Shown here piece after piece: positions 1 through 9,153 of a stretch of 64,000 nt of DNA. The position numbers were made by a program, and so were the translations under genes. A model generated the notes under the pieces. It did no database searches. It worked only from the letters and a program-made list of their open reading frames with translations, and was not told the DNA's origin. The stretch lies in the NCBI RefSeq assembly GCF_902500215.1, contig NZ_CABVOU010000027.1, positions 243,406 to 307,405 on the forward strand, in the 5' to 3' direction. The DNA is from Halomonas lysinitropha (GTDB taxonomy: Bacteria; Pseudomonadota; Gammaproteobacteria; Pseudomonadales; Halomonadaceae). Position 1 is the first letter of the stretch; each line of letters starts with the position of its first letter.

Positions 1-106
<106 letters not shown>

Positions 107-256
107 CCCATATGAATTGCCGAACGGCCAGGTGAACGTAGAAATCGGGGGATTGGGCTCTCACGCAGCGACCGTGCTAGCGTGGTCCGGGGCGCCAAGG
201 AATGCGAGCGCCGAAACAACTCACAACAAACCTGGTTTCAGGACCGGAGGATTGCC

Positions 257-1216
257 ATGCGATTTCTCAAGTACGCCGCTGCCGCCACGCTGATGGCCAC
301 AGCTCCCCTGGCTGCTGCTCAGCAGCTCTCCATTGCCACCGGCGGTACCGGCGGTACCTACTACCCGCTGGGTGGTGGTCTGGCCGAGATGATCGGCAAG
401 CACATCGAGAGCTACGACGCCGTGGCCGAGGTGACCGGTGCCTCGGTGGAAAACATGGGGCTGGTGTGGCGCGGTGATTCCGATATGGCGCTGGCCCTGG
501 CCGATACCGTCCATCAGGCCTACAACGGTACCGGTGACTTCGAGGGCCGTCAGCTGGAGAACATCCGCGCCCTGGCATCTGTCTATCCCAACGCGGTGCA
601 GATCGTGACTCTGGCCGATTCCGGCGTCGAGACGCTCGCCGACCTGGAGGGCAAGACGATTTCCGTGGGCGCGCCGGGTAGCGGCACCGAGCTCAACGCC
701 CGCGCGGTGCTCGAGGCCAACGGCATCACCTACGACGACATCGATCCGCGCCGCCTCAACTTCAACGAGACGGCCGATGCTATCCGTGATGGTGACATCG
801 CTGCCGGCTTCTGGAGCGTGGGGCCACCCACCAGCTCGATCATGAACCTGGCCACCACTCGCGACATCCGCCTGATCGGCCTGACCGATGAGCAGGTAGC
901 CAATGCCCGCGAAGAGTCGCCGGTGTTCGCCCGCTACAGCCTGCGCGAGGGCCTCTACGAGGGCATGGACGAAGCCGTGCAGACCATCGGTGTTCCCAAC
1001 GTGCTGGCGGTGAGCAGTGAAATGGACGAGGAACTGGCCTACCAGGTCACCAAGATGCTCTTCGAGCGGACCGACGAGCTGATCGATATCCATCCGGCGG
1101 CCAACGACACCACCGTGGAGTTCAGCATCGAGTCCACGCCGATCGCCTTCCATCCGGGCGCATTGCGTTACTACGAGGAGGTGGGTGCCGATATCGCCGA
1201 CCACCAGCGCCCCTGA
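257..1216 (+). CDS. TAXI family TRAP transporter solute-binding protein
   Basis: Periplasmic substrate receptor of a TAXI-type TRAP transporter. The 319-residue product starts with a Sec signal peptide (about residues 1-22, ending LAAA before QQLS) and then shows the family's opening signature GTGGTYYPLGG. The remainder (GKTISVGAPGSGTE, then a GFWS block) fits the two-lobed TAXI fold. ATG 257 is chosen over an upstream in-frame GTG at 182 because GGAGG lies at 246-250 and the signal peptide begins exactly there. The stop is followed almost at once by the DUF1850 gene and then by the fused TRAP permease, the standard three-gene TAXI arrangement. The ligand cannot be read from sequence; described TAXI proteins bind glutamate or other organic acids. 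Confidence 0.93.
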   Translation: MRFLKYAAAATLMATAPLAAAQQLSIATGGTGGTYYPLGGGLAEMIGKHIESYDAVAEVTGASVENMGLVWRGDSDMALALADTVHQAYNGTGDFEGRQLENIRALASVYPNAVQIVTLADSGVETLADLEGKTISVGAPGSGTELNARAVLEANGITYDDIDPRRLNFNETADAIRDGDIAAGFWSVGPPTSSIMNLATTRDIRLIGLTDEQVANAREESPVFARYSLREGLYEGMDEAVQTIGVPNVLAVSSEMDEELAYQVTKMLFERTDELIDIHPAANDTTVEFSIESTPIAFHPGALRYYEEVGADIADHQRP

Positions 1217-1220
1217 GGCA

Positions 1221-1736
1221 ATGGATGATTCGTGCCTGACGGCAGGGCGGGCCTGGCTGCCCGCCCTGCTGCTTTGTGTGGGCCTGGCGACCGTGGCCGC
1301 CCCTCCGGCGCTCGCGGCCGACGAGGCGCGGCTGGAGGTGCTGGGCGTCGAGGGCGAACGCCTGGTGAGCCTGCCGATGCCCGAGGGTGAGGGCTGGTGC
1401 CTGGAGTGGAACCACTCGGTCGAGGGCTTCCCGGTGCGGGACTGCTACCGCCATCGGGAGGGGCGCATGGTGCTCGTGCGTAGCCACCTGCCCGACTTCG
1501 CTGCCGGCCTCGACCATATCCCCGGGCGCGGCCGCCAGGTCTCCGATGGCGAGGGCGGCTACTGGATCGAGGCGATCGACGAGCCGGTGCCGGGTAACGC
1601 CTATCGATTGCGGGTGGGCGCCATGCGCGTCGACCACCGCCTGGTGATCGACGATACCCGGATCAGCCTGAGCCGCCTGGCCGAGAACCGGCGAGTGACG
1701 ATCCGCCTGACCCGGCCCGCCGCCTCCCCCGAGTGA
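1221..1736 (+). CDS. DUF1850 domain protein, TAXI-TRAP partner
   Basis: Small exported protein of 171 residues with an N-terminal hydrophobic segment (about residues 9-32, ending ALAADEA) and a compact DUF1850 domain (WCLEWNHSVEG, then a VRDCYR block). DUF1850 genes almost always sit between a TAXI receptor and a fused TRAP permease, as here, and probably encode an accessory periplasmic component whose role is not established. The start is uncertain: ATG 1221 has only a short GAGG at 1215-1218, whereas an in-frame GTG at 1185 has GAGGAG at 1175-1180 but would add 12 residues before the signal peptide. Confidence 0.85.
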   Translation: MDDSCLTAGRAWLPALLLCVGLATVAAPPALAADEARLEVLGVEGERLVSLPMPEGEGWCLEWNHSVEGFPVRDCYRHREGRMVLVRSHLPDFAAGLDHIPGRGRQVSDGEGGYWIEAIDEPVPGNAYRLRVGAMRVDHRLVIDDTRISLSRLAENRRVTIRLTRPAASPE

Positions 1737-1761
1737 ACGACAATCCAGCGAGAACACCACG

Positions 1762-3768
1762 ATGAGCGATTCGGGTAACTCCCCCGTCATCCCCGGCAGC
1801 CAGGCGAACCATTCCCGCCCGGTGCTGTGGCTGATCACCCTGGTGGCGGTGGGCCTGTCACTGTTCCAGCTCTACTCCGCCGGCATCCAGCCGCTGGGCC
1901 TCTTCTACCAGCGCAGCATCCACCTGATGCTGATCATGATGCTGGCCTTCCTGATGTTCCCCTTGCCGGGGTCCAAACGTGATCGTGGGCCGATCACCGG
2001 GCTGGTCGATACGATCTTTCTCCTGGGAGCGCTGCTCACGGGGGGCTACCTGGTGCTGTTCCTCGACGAGATCATCAACCGCGCCGGTTTCTGGAGCCAG
2101 ACCGACATCGTGATCGGCTGCATCGCCACCGTCACCGTGCTCGAGGCGGCACGCCGGGCGGTGGGGCTGGGCATGACCCTCATCGGCATGGTCGCCATCC
2201 TCTACGCCCTCGCCGGCCCCCGCGGCGAGCTGCCGTGGCTGGGTCAGTTCCTGCCCGGTATCCTCGAGCACCGCGGCTACAACCTGGACCGACTGGTGGG
2301 CCAGCTCTACCTGGGCCAGGAGGGCATCTTCGGCCTGCCCATGGGCGTGGCGGCCACCTATATCTTCATCTTCGTGCTGTTCGGCGCCTTCCTGGAGATC
2401 ACCGGCGCGGGCAAGTTCTTCATCGACCTGGCCTATGCGGCCACCGGCCGCCAGCGTGGGGGCCCGGCCAAGGCGGCGGTCATCGCCTCCGCCGGCATGG
2501 GCTCGATCTCCGGCAGCGCCATCGCCAACGTGGTGACCACCGGGGCCTTCACCATCCCGCTGATGAAGCGCCTGGGCTACAAGCCCCACCAGGCCGGCGG
2601 TATCGAGGCGGCGGCGTCCACCGGCGGGCAGATCATGCCGCCGCTGATGGGCGCCGGGGCCTTCCTGATCGCCGAGTACACCCGGATGCCCTACCTCGAA
2701 GTGGTCAAGGTGAGCATCCTGCCGGCGATCATGTACTTCGCCACCGTCTACCTCCTTGTGCACATCATCGCCCTCAAGCAGGGCATGCAGGGCCTGGCAC
2801 GCTCCGAGCTGCCGCAGATGCGCGACGTGATGGGCGCCGGTTGGCATTTCCTGCTGCCCTTGGCGGTGCTGATCTGGCTCCTGGTGATGAACATGTCGCC
2901 GATGCGAGTGGGCTATTACGCCATTCTCACCATTCTGGTCGTGGCGGTGCTGCGCTTTGCGGTGTGGTTCCTGTTCATCGCCCCGCGTGAGGGGCAGAAG
3001 GTGACCGCGGAGACGCTTGTCGAGGCGCTGAAGGCCGGGGTGATCAAGCTGGTCGGTGGCCTGGAACTGGGCGCGCGCAATGCCGTGGCCGTCTCCATGG
3101 CCTGTGCCGTGGCCGGCATCATCGTCGGTGTGGTGGGCCTGACCGGTCTGGGACTCAAGTTCTCCTCCATGATGATGGCCTTTTCCGGCGGCAACCTGCT
3201 GCTGGCGCTGGTGATGGTGCTGCTGGCGAGTCTGGTGCTCGGCATGGGGTTGCCGGTCACCGCCAGCTACATCGTGCTGATCGTGCTGGTGGGGCCGGCC
3301 CTGACCGCCGAATTCGGCGTTCCGCTGCTGATCGCCCACCTGGTGGTGTTCTGGTACTCCCAGGACTCCAACGTCACGCCGCCCATTGCCCTGGCGGGTT
3401 TCGCCGGCGCGGCGATCGCCGGTGCCAAGCCCATGGAGACCGGCTTTCAGGCCTGGAAGTTCGCCAAGGGCCTTTACCTGATCCCGCTGTTCATGGTCTA
3501 CAACCCGGAGATCATCATGGGTGGATCGGTGCCGGTGCTGGTCTGGACGGCGTTCATCGGCTTCCTGGCTTTGGGCGCATTCGCCGCGTCCCTGGAAGGC
3601 TTTCTCTTCACCTGGATGTCCTGGCCAGTAAGACTGGTGCTGCTGCCGGCGATCGCCGCCGCCTTCTATCCCGGCCTGATGGTGGAAGTGGCCGGGGTGG
3701 CGGTGATGGTGCTGGCGCTGGCCGGCAACTGGCTGGCCAGTCGGCGTGAGGCGGCAGCGGTCGGGTAG
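1762..3768 (+). CDS. TRAP transporter fused permease (4TM/12TM)
   Basis: Inner-membrane permease of 668 residues in which the small 4-TM and large 12-TM TRAP subunits are one chain, as is usual for TAXI systems. The DctM-like core carries GMGSISGSAIANVVTTG near residues 248-264 and a second conserved repeat (TGGQIMPPLMGAGAF), which form the substrate and Na+ sites in this superfamily. It follows the DUF1850 gene by 25 bases, so the three genes should form one operon. The Shine-Dalgarno is weak (GCGAGA at 1748-1753). The substrate is unknown. Confidence 0.93.
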   Translation: MSDSGNSPVIPGSQANHSRPVLWLITLVAVGLSLFQLYSAGIQPLGLFYQRSIHLMLIMMLAFLMFPLPGSKRDRGPITGLVDTIFLLGALLTGGYLVLFLDEIINRAGFWSQTDIVIGCIATVTVLEAARRAVGLGMTLIGMVAILYALAGPRGELPWLGQFLPGILEHRGYNLDRLVGQLYLGQEGIFGLPMGVAATYIFIFVLFGAFLEITGAGKFFIDLAYAATGRQRGGPAKAAVIASAGMGSISGSAIANVVTTGAFTIPLMKRLGYKPHQAGGIEAAASTGGQIMPPLMGAGAFLIAEYTRMPYLEVVKVSILPAIMYFATVYLLVHIIALKQGMQGLARSELPQMRDVMGAGWHFLLPLAVLIWLLVMNMSPMRVGYYAILTILVVAVLRFAVWFLFIAPREGQKVTAETLVEALKAGVIKLVGGLELGARNAVAVSMACAVAGIIVGVVGLTGLGLKFSSMMMAFSGGNLLLALVMVLLASLVLGMGLPVTASYIVLIVLVGPALTAEFGVPLLIAHLVVFWYSQDSNVTPPIALAGFAGAAIAGAKPMETGFQAWKFAKGLYLIPLFMVYNPEIIMGGSVPVLVWTAFIGFLALGAFAASLEGFLFTWMSWPVRLVLLPAIAAAFYPGLMVEVAGVAVMVLALAGNWLASRREAAAVG

Positions 3769-3771
3769 CGT

Positions 3772-3798
3772 CCGAGCCGATTCCGGCGACAAGCCTTG
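3772..3798. repeat. Partial copy of dispersed intergenic repeat (copy A)
   Basis: The stretch CCGAGCCGATTCCGGCGACA followed by AGCCTTG resembles the left end of two longer repeats at 21044-21120 and 50459-50522. Within it, GCGACAA (3786-3792) and TTGTCGC (3796-3802) form a perfect 7-bp hairpin with a GCC loop. It sits just after the TRAP permease stop and could double as a transcript end, though no T-run follows. Confidence 0.45.
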
Positions 3799-3907
3799 TC
3801 GCTTGCCGGGATGGGCAAGATGACTCGGGGCAGCCGCACGGCTAGAATGTGCGGCTTTCCTTTCCGCACTCTATTCCCGCACAGAGGCACTCGCCGAGGA
3901 GCAGGCC

Positions 3908-4432
3908 ATGCAGTCCGATACACAGGCGCCGAAGGTCGGCGTGATCATGGGGTCGAAGTCCGACTGGCCCGTCATGGAGCATGCCGTGGCCATGCTCGAG
4001 CGGCTCGGCGTGCCCTGCGAGACCCGGGTGGTGTCCGCCCACCGAACGCCTGACCTGCTCTTCGACTACGCCAAGGGCGCGGCCGAGCGGGGCCTTTCGG
4101 TGATCGTCGCCGGTGCCGGCGGGGCGGCCCACCTGCCGGGCATGGTGGCTTCCCAGACGGCGCTGCCGGTGCTCGGCGTGCCGGTGGAGTCCAAGGCGCT
4201 CAAGGGCCTGGACTCGCTGCTCTCCATCGTGCAGATGCCCGGCGGCATCGCCGTGGGCACGCTGGCCATCGGCAAGGCCGGCGCCACCAATGCGGGGCTG
4301 ATGGCCGCGCAGATCGTCGGCCTGCAGGATGCAAGGGTACGCGCCGCCGTGGAGGCCTTCCGCGCCGAGCAGACGCAGACGGTGCTGGACCATCCTGATC
4401 CCCGGCCCGATCCGCGTCCCGAAAGCGAGTGA
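3908..4432 (+). CDS. purE: N5-carboxyaminoimidazole ribonucleotide mutase PurE
   Basis: Class I PurE, converting N5-CAIR to CAIR in de novo purine synthesis. The 174-residue protein shows the nucleotide-binding GSKSDW motif, SAHRTP with the catalytic histidine, and the glycine-rich [11 protein letters not shown] loop, at normal family length plus a short Pro/Asp-rich tail. GAGGAG at 3896-3901 sets ATG 3908. purK follows after 13 bases, giving the usual purEK operon; PurK makes the substrate PurE uses. Confidence 0.97.
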   Translation: MQSDTQAPKVGVIMGSKSDWPVMEHAVAMLERLGVPCETRVVSAHRTPDLLFDYAKGAAERGLSVIVAGAGGAAHLPGMVASQTALPVLGVPVESKALKGLDSLLSIVQMPGGIAVGTLAIGKAGATNAGLMAAQIVGLQDARVRAAVEAFRAEQTQTVLDHPDPRPDPRPESE

Positions 4433-4445
4433 GAGGAGAGACATC

Positions 4446-5558
4446 ATGAATATCGGCGTCCTGGGGGCCGGCCAGCTGGGCCGCATGCTGGCCCTCGCCG
4501 GCTATCCCCTGGCCAACCGCTTCACCTTCCTCGACACCACCGGCCACCCCAGTGCCGGCATTGGTGACGTGATGATCGACACCGACAGGAAGCATCTTGA
4601 TGGCTTTCTGGAGAAGGTCGACCTGGTGACCTACGAGTTCGAGCACCTGCCGGTCTCGCTGGTCCAGGCCATCGAGGAAGTCAGGCCGGTCTTCCCGTCC
4701 AGCGAGGCGATCCGAATCTGCCAGAACCGCGCCGAGGAGAAGGCGCTGTTCGACCGCCTGGGCATTCCCACTCCGGCCTACCGGCTGGTGGAGCACGCCG
4801 ACGAACTGGAGGCGGCGGCCCGCGAGCTGGGCTGCCCGGTGGTGGCCAAGTCGGTCACCGAGGGCTACGACGGCAAGGGCCAGGCGGTGCTCAGGGACCC
4901 GGTCGAGGCCCATGAAGCCTGGCGCACGATCAACCATCCGCGGCTGGTCGTGGAGGCCTTCGTCGACTTCGTGCGCGAGGTGTCGATCATCGCCGTGCGC
5001 GGACGCGACGGCGAGGTGGCCTTCTACCCCATGGCCGAGAACCAGCATGTGGACGGCATCCTGCGCTACTCCATCGCCCCTATGCCGGACCTCGACAAGG
5101 AGGTCCAGCAGGCCGCCGACGGCTACATCCGTGCCCTGCTCGACGAGCTCGACTACGTGGGGGTGCTGACCCTGGAGCTGTTCCAGAGCCGCGACGGGAG
5201 CCTGCTGGCCAACGAGATGGCGCCGCGCGTGCACAACTCCGGCCACTGGTCGATCGACGGCGCGGTGACCAGCCAGTTCGAGAACCATCTGCGCGCCATC
5301 CAGGGGCTGCCGCTGGGCGACACTTCGGCACGCATGCCGACCTGCATGGTCAACGTCATCGGTCGGGAAGGGGAGGTGGCAGAGATCCTGACCCTGCCGG
5401 ACGCCCACCTGCATCGCTATGACAAGAGTGAGCGCCCCGGCCGTAAGCTGGCCCACGTCAACCTGCTGGCGCCCACCCATGAGTTGCTGCTGGAGCGGGT
5501 GCTCGCCTGCGCGGCCTTGCTGCCGGATGCCCCGACGCCGCGCTTCAGCTTCGAGTAG
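4446..5558 (+). CDS. purK: N5-carboxyaminoimidazole ribonucleotide synthase PurK
   Basis: ATP-grasp enzyme that carboxylates AIR with bicarbonate and ATP to give N5-CAIR for PurE. The 370-residue protein begins MNIGVLGAGQLGRMLALAG, a hallmark of PurK, and has ATP-grasp elements (VVAKSVTEGYDGKGQ, then NEMAPRVHNSGHWS near the metal/ATP site). ATG 4446 is fixed by GAGAGGAGAG at 4431-4440 and by homology; an open frame runs further upstream but only overlaps purE. A strong hairpin lies 23 bases after the stop. Confidence 0.97.
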   Translation: MNIGVLGAGQLGRMLALAGYPLANRFTFLDTTGHPSAGIGDVMIDTDRKHLDGFLEKVDLVTYEFEHLPVSLVQAIEEVRPVFPSSEAIRICQNRAEEKALFDRLGIPTPAYRLVEHADELEAAARELGCPVVAKSVTEGYDGKGQAVLRDPVEAHEAWRTINHPRLVVEAFVDFVREVSIIAVRGRDGEVAFYPMAENQHVDGILRYSIAPMPDLDKEVQQAADGYIRALLDELDYVGVLTLELFQSRDGSLLANEMAPRVHNSGHWSIDGAVTSQFENHLRAIQGLPLGDTSARMPTCMVNVIGREGEVAEILTLPDAHLHRYDKSERPGRKLAHVNLLAPTHELLLERVLACAALLPDAPTPRFSFE

Positions 5559-5581
5559 AAGGGTTTGTTCTCTGAACATAC

Positions 5582-5613
5582 GAAGAAGGCCCCGCAGGAG
5601 CGGGGCCTTCTTC
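5582..5613. terminator. Bidirectional intrinsic terminator
   Basis: Perfect 14-bp stem GAAGAAGGCCCCGC / GCGGGGCCTTCTTC with an AGGA loop. It lies between purK (+) and the DUF2231-like gene (-), which converge here, and the pyrimidine-rich arm ends TTCTTC in both directions, so it can end both transcripts. Confidence 0.85.
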
Positions 5614-5637
5614 AATGGTGCAGGGCAGGATGGCGGA

Positions 5638-6189
5638 TCAGTTGGCCGTATGGCGTCCCTTGAGCCCCACGATGGCACAGGCGACCCCGATGAGCACCAT
5701 CACGGCGATGGCCCAGAGGGGACTATAGAAGGTGGTGTAGACCTCCCAACCCATCAGGCCGAGCACATCGGAGAACATCGTCGGGGCACCCACCAGGTGT
5801 CCGCCCAGGGTGCCGGTGGCGGCGAAGAACAGGCCCCCGACCAGCGCCAGGATCACCAGGGCCCAGCGGCGGTTACCCTCGAAGGCGGCATCGCCGGCTT
5901 TCCATACCAGCACGGTGATCATCGTGAAGATCCCAAGCGACCAGAACGCCATCAGGATATGGTTGCGGGTCAGGGCGCTGTGCGTGCTGGCCTCCAGTGG
6001 CCAGATCAAAAACCCCGTGACGATGGCAGCCAGGGCCCCGAGCAGGCTGAGCACCAGCACTGGCAGCAGTGCCGCGCGGCTGAGCTCTGCCATGCGACCG
6101 GTCAGGAAGGCGCCGACCAGGATCATCAGTGTGGCGAGTGCCCAGAATCCCAGCGGGAAGTGGACAAGCATATGGTGCAGGCCGGTCAT
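5638..6189 (-). CDS. DUF2231-like integral membrane protein
   Basis: Predicted inner-membrane protein of 183 residues with about five hydrophobic helices. The N-terminus MTGLHHMLVHFPLGFWAL carries closely spaced histidines in the HxxLVHFPLG pattern of DUF2231 proteins, suggestive of haem or metal binding within the membrane. Its start codon overlaps the stop of the upstream haem-domain gene by ATGA, so the two are translationally coupled and the product probably works as a membrane partner or electron conduit for it. The specific function is unknown. Confidence 0.8.
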   Translation of the reverse strand: MTGLHHMLVHFPLGFWALATLMILVGAFLTGRMAELSRAALLPVLVLSLLGALAAIVTGFLIWPLEASTHSALTRNHILMAFWSLGIFTMITVLVWKAGDAAFEGNRRWALVILALVGGLFFAATGTLGGHLVGAPTMFSDVLGLMGWEVYTTFYSPLWAIAVMVLIGVACAIVGLKGRHTAN

Positions 6190-7634
6190 GATGTTTCTCC
6201 CTTGCGGTGGGTGGAGGTTTTGCGGAAGGCCGGGAACAGGGCGATCGTTACCCCCAGCATGGTGACCAGGCCCGCTATCAGCGTCATCATCCAGCGTGAG
6301 GTGATGGCGTCATTGAACTCCATCTCCACGCCATACAGGGCAAGCTGCTGCTCGCTATGGCGTGCACGTACCGGGGTGCCTTCGGCGATGTCCTCGGCGC
6401 CGGCATGGGCGCGGCTGATCAACAGTGGCCAGTCCACCTGGCCGGGGTAGAAGAGGGTCATGTCGAACCAGTCATCGCTCCAGTTGGGCGATCTGCCCGA
6501 GAAATTGGTGGCCTGGAGGTCGGCATCACGCCCAAGCCCCAGGGAATAGGGATGGGAGACATAGTGCCAGCGGCTGCCGGTGGCATTGCGGTAGACGGCG
6601 ATGGCGATGTCGTAGATTCCCTGCTCGGCGAGGATCTTGTCGTCCAGGGGATTGCCGGTGTCCAGGTCGCGCACCAGGGTCACGTCCCAGTAGTCATCCT
6701 CCCAGCGTGCCTGGCCGTGGACGGCAATGCTGCCCCGCGAGCCCTCGGGTTGTCTCAGCAGCCGGCGCGGTATCACGTCGCCCTCTTGCCAATCGTGGTC
6801 AGGATCGAAGTCGGTCCGGTTGTCTTCCGAGAGGTAGTAGAGACCGTCGAAATCGACCTCGCCGGACTCCACCTCCTCCCAGCGCAGGGCGCGCTGGCCG
6901 GTCTGTTCAGGATCGAGCATCCAGCGTGGCTGGTTGTTGTCGCCATCCCAGTTGGTGGTATAAGGACCCGAGCCGGCATCGCTGTTGCGATACTCGCCGA
7001 TCCACTGGTCGTCCGAGGCGCCGATAGGGTTGGAGCGCCCTGCGCGCCAGTGCCAGAGATCGAGGAAATAGCCTGCCTCACGTTGAGCGGTGAGGACGTC
7101 GGCATCCGCCACGCTGCGCCAGTCGTTCTGGTCGGTGCGGGTGGCCGGCAGGTACTTGCGAACGTCGCTTTTGCCCATCTGTTGCCCTAGGTAAGGGTGC
7201 TCCGAGACCTCTGCCGGGCTCGCCGAGTCGCTGAAAAAGCGCATCTGGTCGCCCACGGTGATATAGCCGCCATAGCGACCGAAGTTGGGAACCCCGCCGT
7301 CGTCCACCAGCATGGCGACCCGATCCTCGTAGGTGCCATCGGGGTCGGGACCCGGCCGGGAACTGCCGTGGCGGACCCATTCACCATCGGTGTAGCGCAG
7401 CATGTCATGGTAGACATGGGCCTGTTCTGCGGGCCAGCGATACCTGAAGTAGATCTGCTCATCGTTATAAGCGGCCTGGACCTGCAGCGGCATGGTCAGC
7501 TCGTCGGGGATCGAGATGTTGCGCGTCGGGTCGTCCTCGATCACCCCGCTGCCCTGGGTGACCCAGGCGAGCGCCAGCGCGACGGGCAGTCCGAGGACCA
7601 GCCAGGGGAGGGAGCCCTTGTCTTGTTGTGTCAT
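6186..7634 (-). CDS. Ethylbenzene dehydrogenase-related haem-domain protein
   Basis: A 482-residue protein anchored by an N-terminal hydrophobic segment (about residues 7-27) and a C-terminal TM helix (about 445-470). The region between has the beta-sandwich pattern of the EB_dh family, the haem b-binding gamma-subunit fold of DMSO-reductase-type dehydrogenases: LQVQAAYNDEQIYFRYRW early on and a terminal WPLLISRAHAGAEDI block. No molybdoenzyme gene is adjacent, so its redox partner is unknown. Start 7634 is chosen because AGGAG precedes it by 6 bases and the hydrophobic anchor begins there; 13 more residues are open upstream. An FNR-like site at 7705-7718 and a possible -10 (CATACT) suggest induction under oxygen limitation. 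Confidence 0.78.
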   Translation of the reverse strand: MTQQDKGSLPWLVLGLPVALALAWVTQGSGVIEDDPTRNISIPDELTMPLQVQAAYNDEQIYFRYRWPAEQAHVYHDMLRYTDGEWVRHGSSRPGPDPDGTYEDRVAMLVDDGGVPNFGRYGGYITVGDQMRFFSDSASPAEVSEHPYLGQQMGKSDVRKYLPATRTDQNDWRSVADADVLTAQREAGYFLDLWHWRAGRSNPIGASDDQWIGEYRNSDAGSGPYTTNWDGDNNQPRWMLDPEQTGQRALRWEEVESGEVDFDGLYYLSEDNRTDFDPDHDWQEGDVIPRRLLRQPEGSRGSIAVHGQARWEDDYWDVTLVRDLDTGNPLDDKILAEQGIYDIAIAVYRNATGSRWHYVSHPYSLGLGRDADLQATNFSGRSPNWSDDWFDMTLFYPGQVDWPLLISRAHAGAEDIAEGTPVRARHSEQQLALYGVEMEFNDAITSRWMMTLIAGLVTMLGVTIALFPAFRKTSTHRKGETS

Positions 7635-7704
7635 GTGAACTCCTGAAACATAAAATGAAATAATGTAACGCATCTTCAGTATGGACCCTGATGGCTATCC
7701 ATGT

Positions 7705-7718
7705 ATGACATGAATCAA
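7705..7718 (-). promoter_or_regulatory. Candidate FNR/ANR-type site
   Basis: Plus-strand ATGAC-ATGA-ATCAA matches 8 of 10 positions of the FNR consensus TTGAT-N4-ATCAA. Its centre is 77 bases before the haem-domain gene start. A class II promoter with the site at -41.5 would place a -10 at about 7678-7683, where the minus strand reads CATACT (4 of 6 to TATAAT). Confidence 0.45.
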
Positions 7719-7879
7719 GTCAGGTGCGACAAGGCGCCACAGCCGATGGCCTCCTGATAAGGCGGCCGGTCGGCCATGCGGTCGTGATGGCTCCATGATT
7801 CGGGGTCGATGGTTGGCGTCTCCATGCTAGGCTGTCGGCTTTCTACTCGACTTGCCCATGACCGACGAGGAACTGCAAG

Positions 7880-9082
7880 GTGAATCTGCCCGACGCACTC
7901 TCCTGGCTGCCTATCGACCCGACCTTTTCTTCGGTCAGCCTGATACTGCTGGGCGTGATCCTGTCCATCAGCATCCTGGCCGACGCGGTGGCCAGCCGAA
8001 CCCGCCTGCCGCGTATCTCGCTGCTGGTGCTGGTAGGGGTCGGGGTGGCGGTTGTCCAGCAGTGGGGCCTGGATCAGACCGGTGGCCGGCCGCTGGACGG
8101 CCTGGCCGAGCCGCTGATCCAGGTGGCCCTGGTGATGGTGGCCTTCCTGCTCGGTGGCGAACTGACCCTGGATCGCCTGCGTAGCATCGGGCCCTTGATC
8201 CTGATCGTATCGATCTCGGTGATCGGTGTAGGGGCGCTGGCGGTGGGTGCCGGTCTGCTGGCACTGGGGTTCCCCATCGTGGTGGCGGTATCACTGGCGG
8301 CCATCTCGGTGGCGACCGACCCTGCAGCCGTGCAGGAGACGGTGCGTACCAGTGGTGATACCCGATTACGGGCTCGTCTGCTGCTGGGGATCGTTGCCAT
8401 CGATGACGGCTGGGGGATCGTGGCCTTCGGGTTTGCCATGGCCGTGCTGGGGTGGATGCTGTCGGGTGAGGGTGAGCAGGCGCTGATCGAGGCAGGCTGG
8501 GAACTGGGGGGTGCCCTGCTGCTGGGGGCAGGGATCGGATTGCCCGCGGCCTGGTTGACGGGGCGCCTGGCGCCGGGCGAGCCGACCCAGGTGGAAGCCC
8601 TGGCGCTGATCCTGTTGCTGGCCGGGATCTCCTCCTGGCTCGGAGTTTCGTCCCTGCTGGCGGCGATGGTCACCGGTGCCCTGGTGGCCAATCTTTCCAG
8701 CCACCACACGCGTTCGTTCAATGAAATCGAGCTGATCGAGTGGCCCTTCCTGGTATTCTTCTTCGTGCTGTCGGGGGCCAGTATTGATCTCTATCGCCTG
8801 GGAGATGCCGTCGGCCTGACACTTGCCTACATCCTGCTCCGCCTGGCGGGGCGCTACCTGGGCGGCCTGCTCGGTGTGCATCTGGCTCGTAAACGCCAGG
8901 CCGAATTGCCCGGCAACCTCGGTCTGGCGCTGACCCCACAGGCCGGCGTCGCGATGGGCATGGCGTTGCTCGCCGCCGAACGCTTTCCCGAGCACGGCCC
9001 CATGCTGTTGTCGGCGGTCGTGGCCTCGACCGTGATCTTCGAGATCCTCGGGCCGCTGCTGGTCAAGCGGGTGCTGCGCTGA
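7880..9082 (+). CDS. Cation:proton antiporter (CPA family)
   Basis: Inner-membrane Na+(K+)/H+ exchanger of 400 residues with about 11-12 hydrophobic segments. It shows the CPA hallmark pair: an unwound-helix motif SVATDPAAV (about residues 141-149) and a double-aspartate helix IAIDDGWGIVAF (about 171-182), the latter being the probable ion-binding site. No cytoplasmic RCK/TrkA domain follows the membrane part. The start is a GTG at 7880, with GAGG at 7867-7870; no ATG fits the family N-terminus. Such exchangers serve pH and salt homeostasis, in keeping with a halophile. Confidence 0.88.
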   Translation: MNLPDALSWLPIDPTFSSVSLILLGVILSISILADAVASRTRLPRISLLVLVGVGVAVVQQWGLDQTGGRPLDGLAEPLIQVALVMVAFLLGGELTLDRLRSIGPLILIVSISVIGVGALAVGAGLLALGFPIVVAVSLAAISVATDPAAVQETVRTSGDTRLRARLLLGIVAIDDGWGIVAFGFAMAVLGWMLSGEGEQALIEAGWELGGALLLGAGIGLPAAWLTGRLAPGEPTQVEALALILLLAGISSWLGVSSLLAAMVTGALVANLSSHHTRSFNEIELIEWPFLVFFFVLSGASIDLYRLGDAVGLTLAYILLRLAGRYLGGLLGVHLARKRQAELPGNLGLALTPQAGVAMGMALLAAERFPEHGPMLLSAVVASTVIFEILGPLLVKRVLR

Positions 9083-9153
9083 TGGACCCTGCCAGGCTGT
9101 GACATGGCGGTGGGCATCAAGAGTAAGGCGAGATGACAGGGAGAGGAAAGAGC

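Noticed and set aside
1858..3792. Long minus-strand open frame opposite the TRAP permease
   Set aside because: A His/Gln-rich translation is the usual antisense shadow of a GC-rich membrane protein gene; the plus strand encodes a clear permease.
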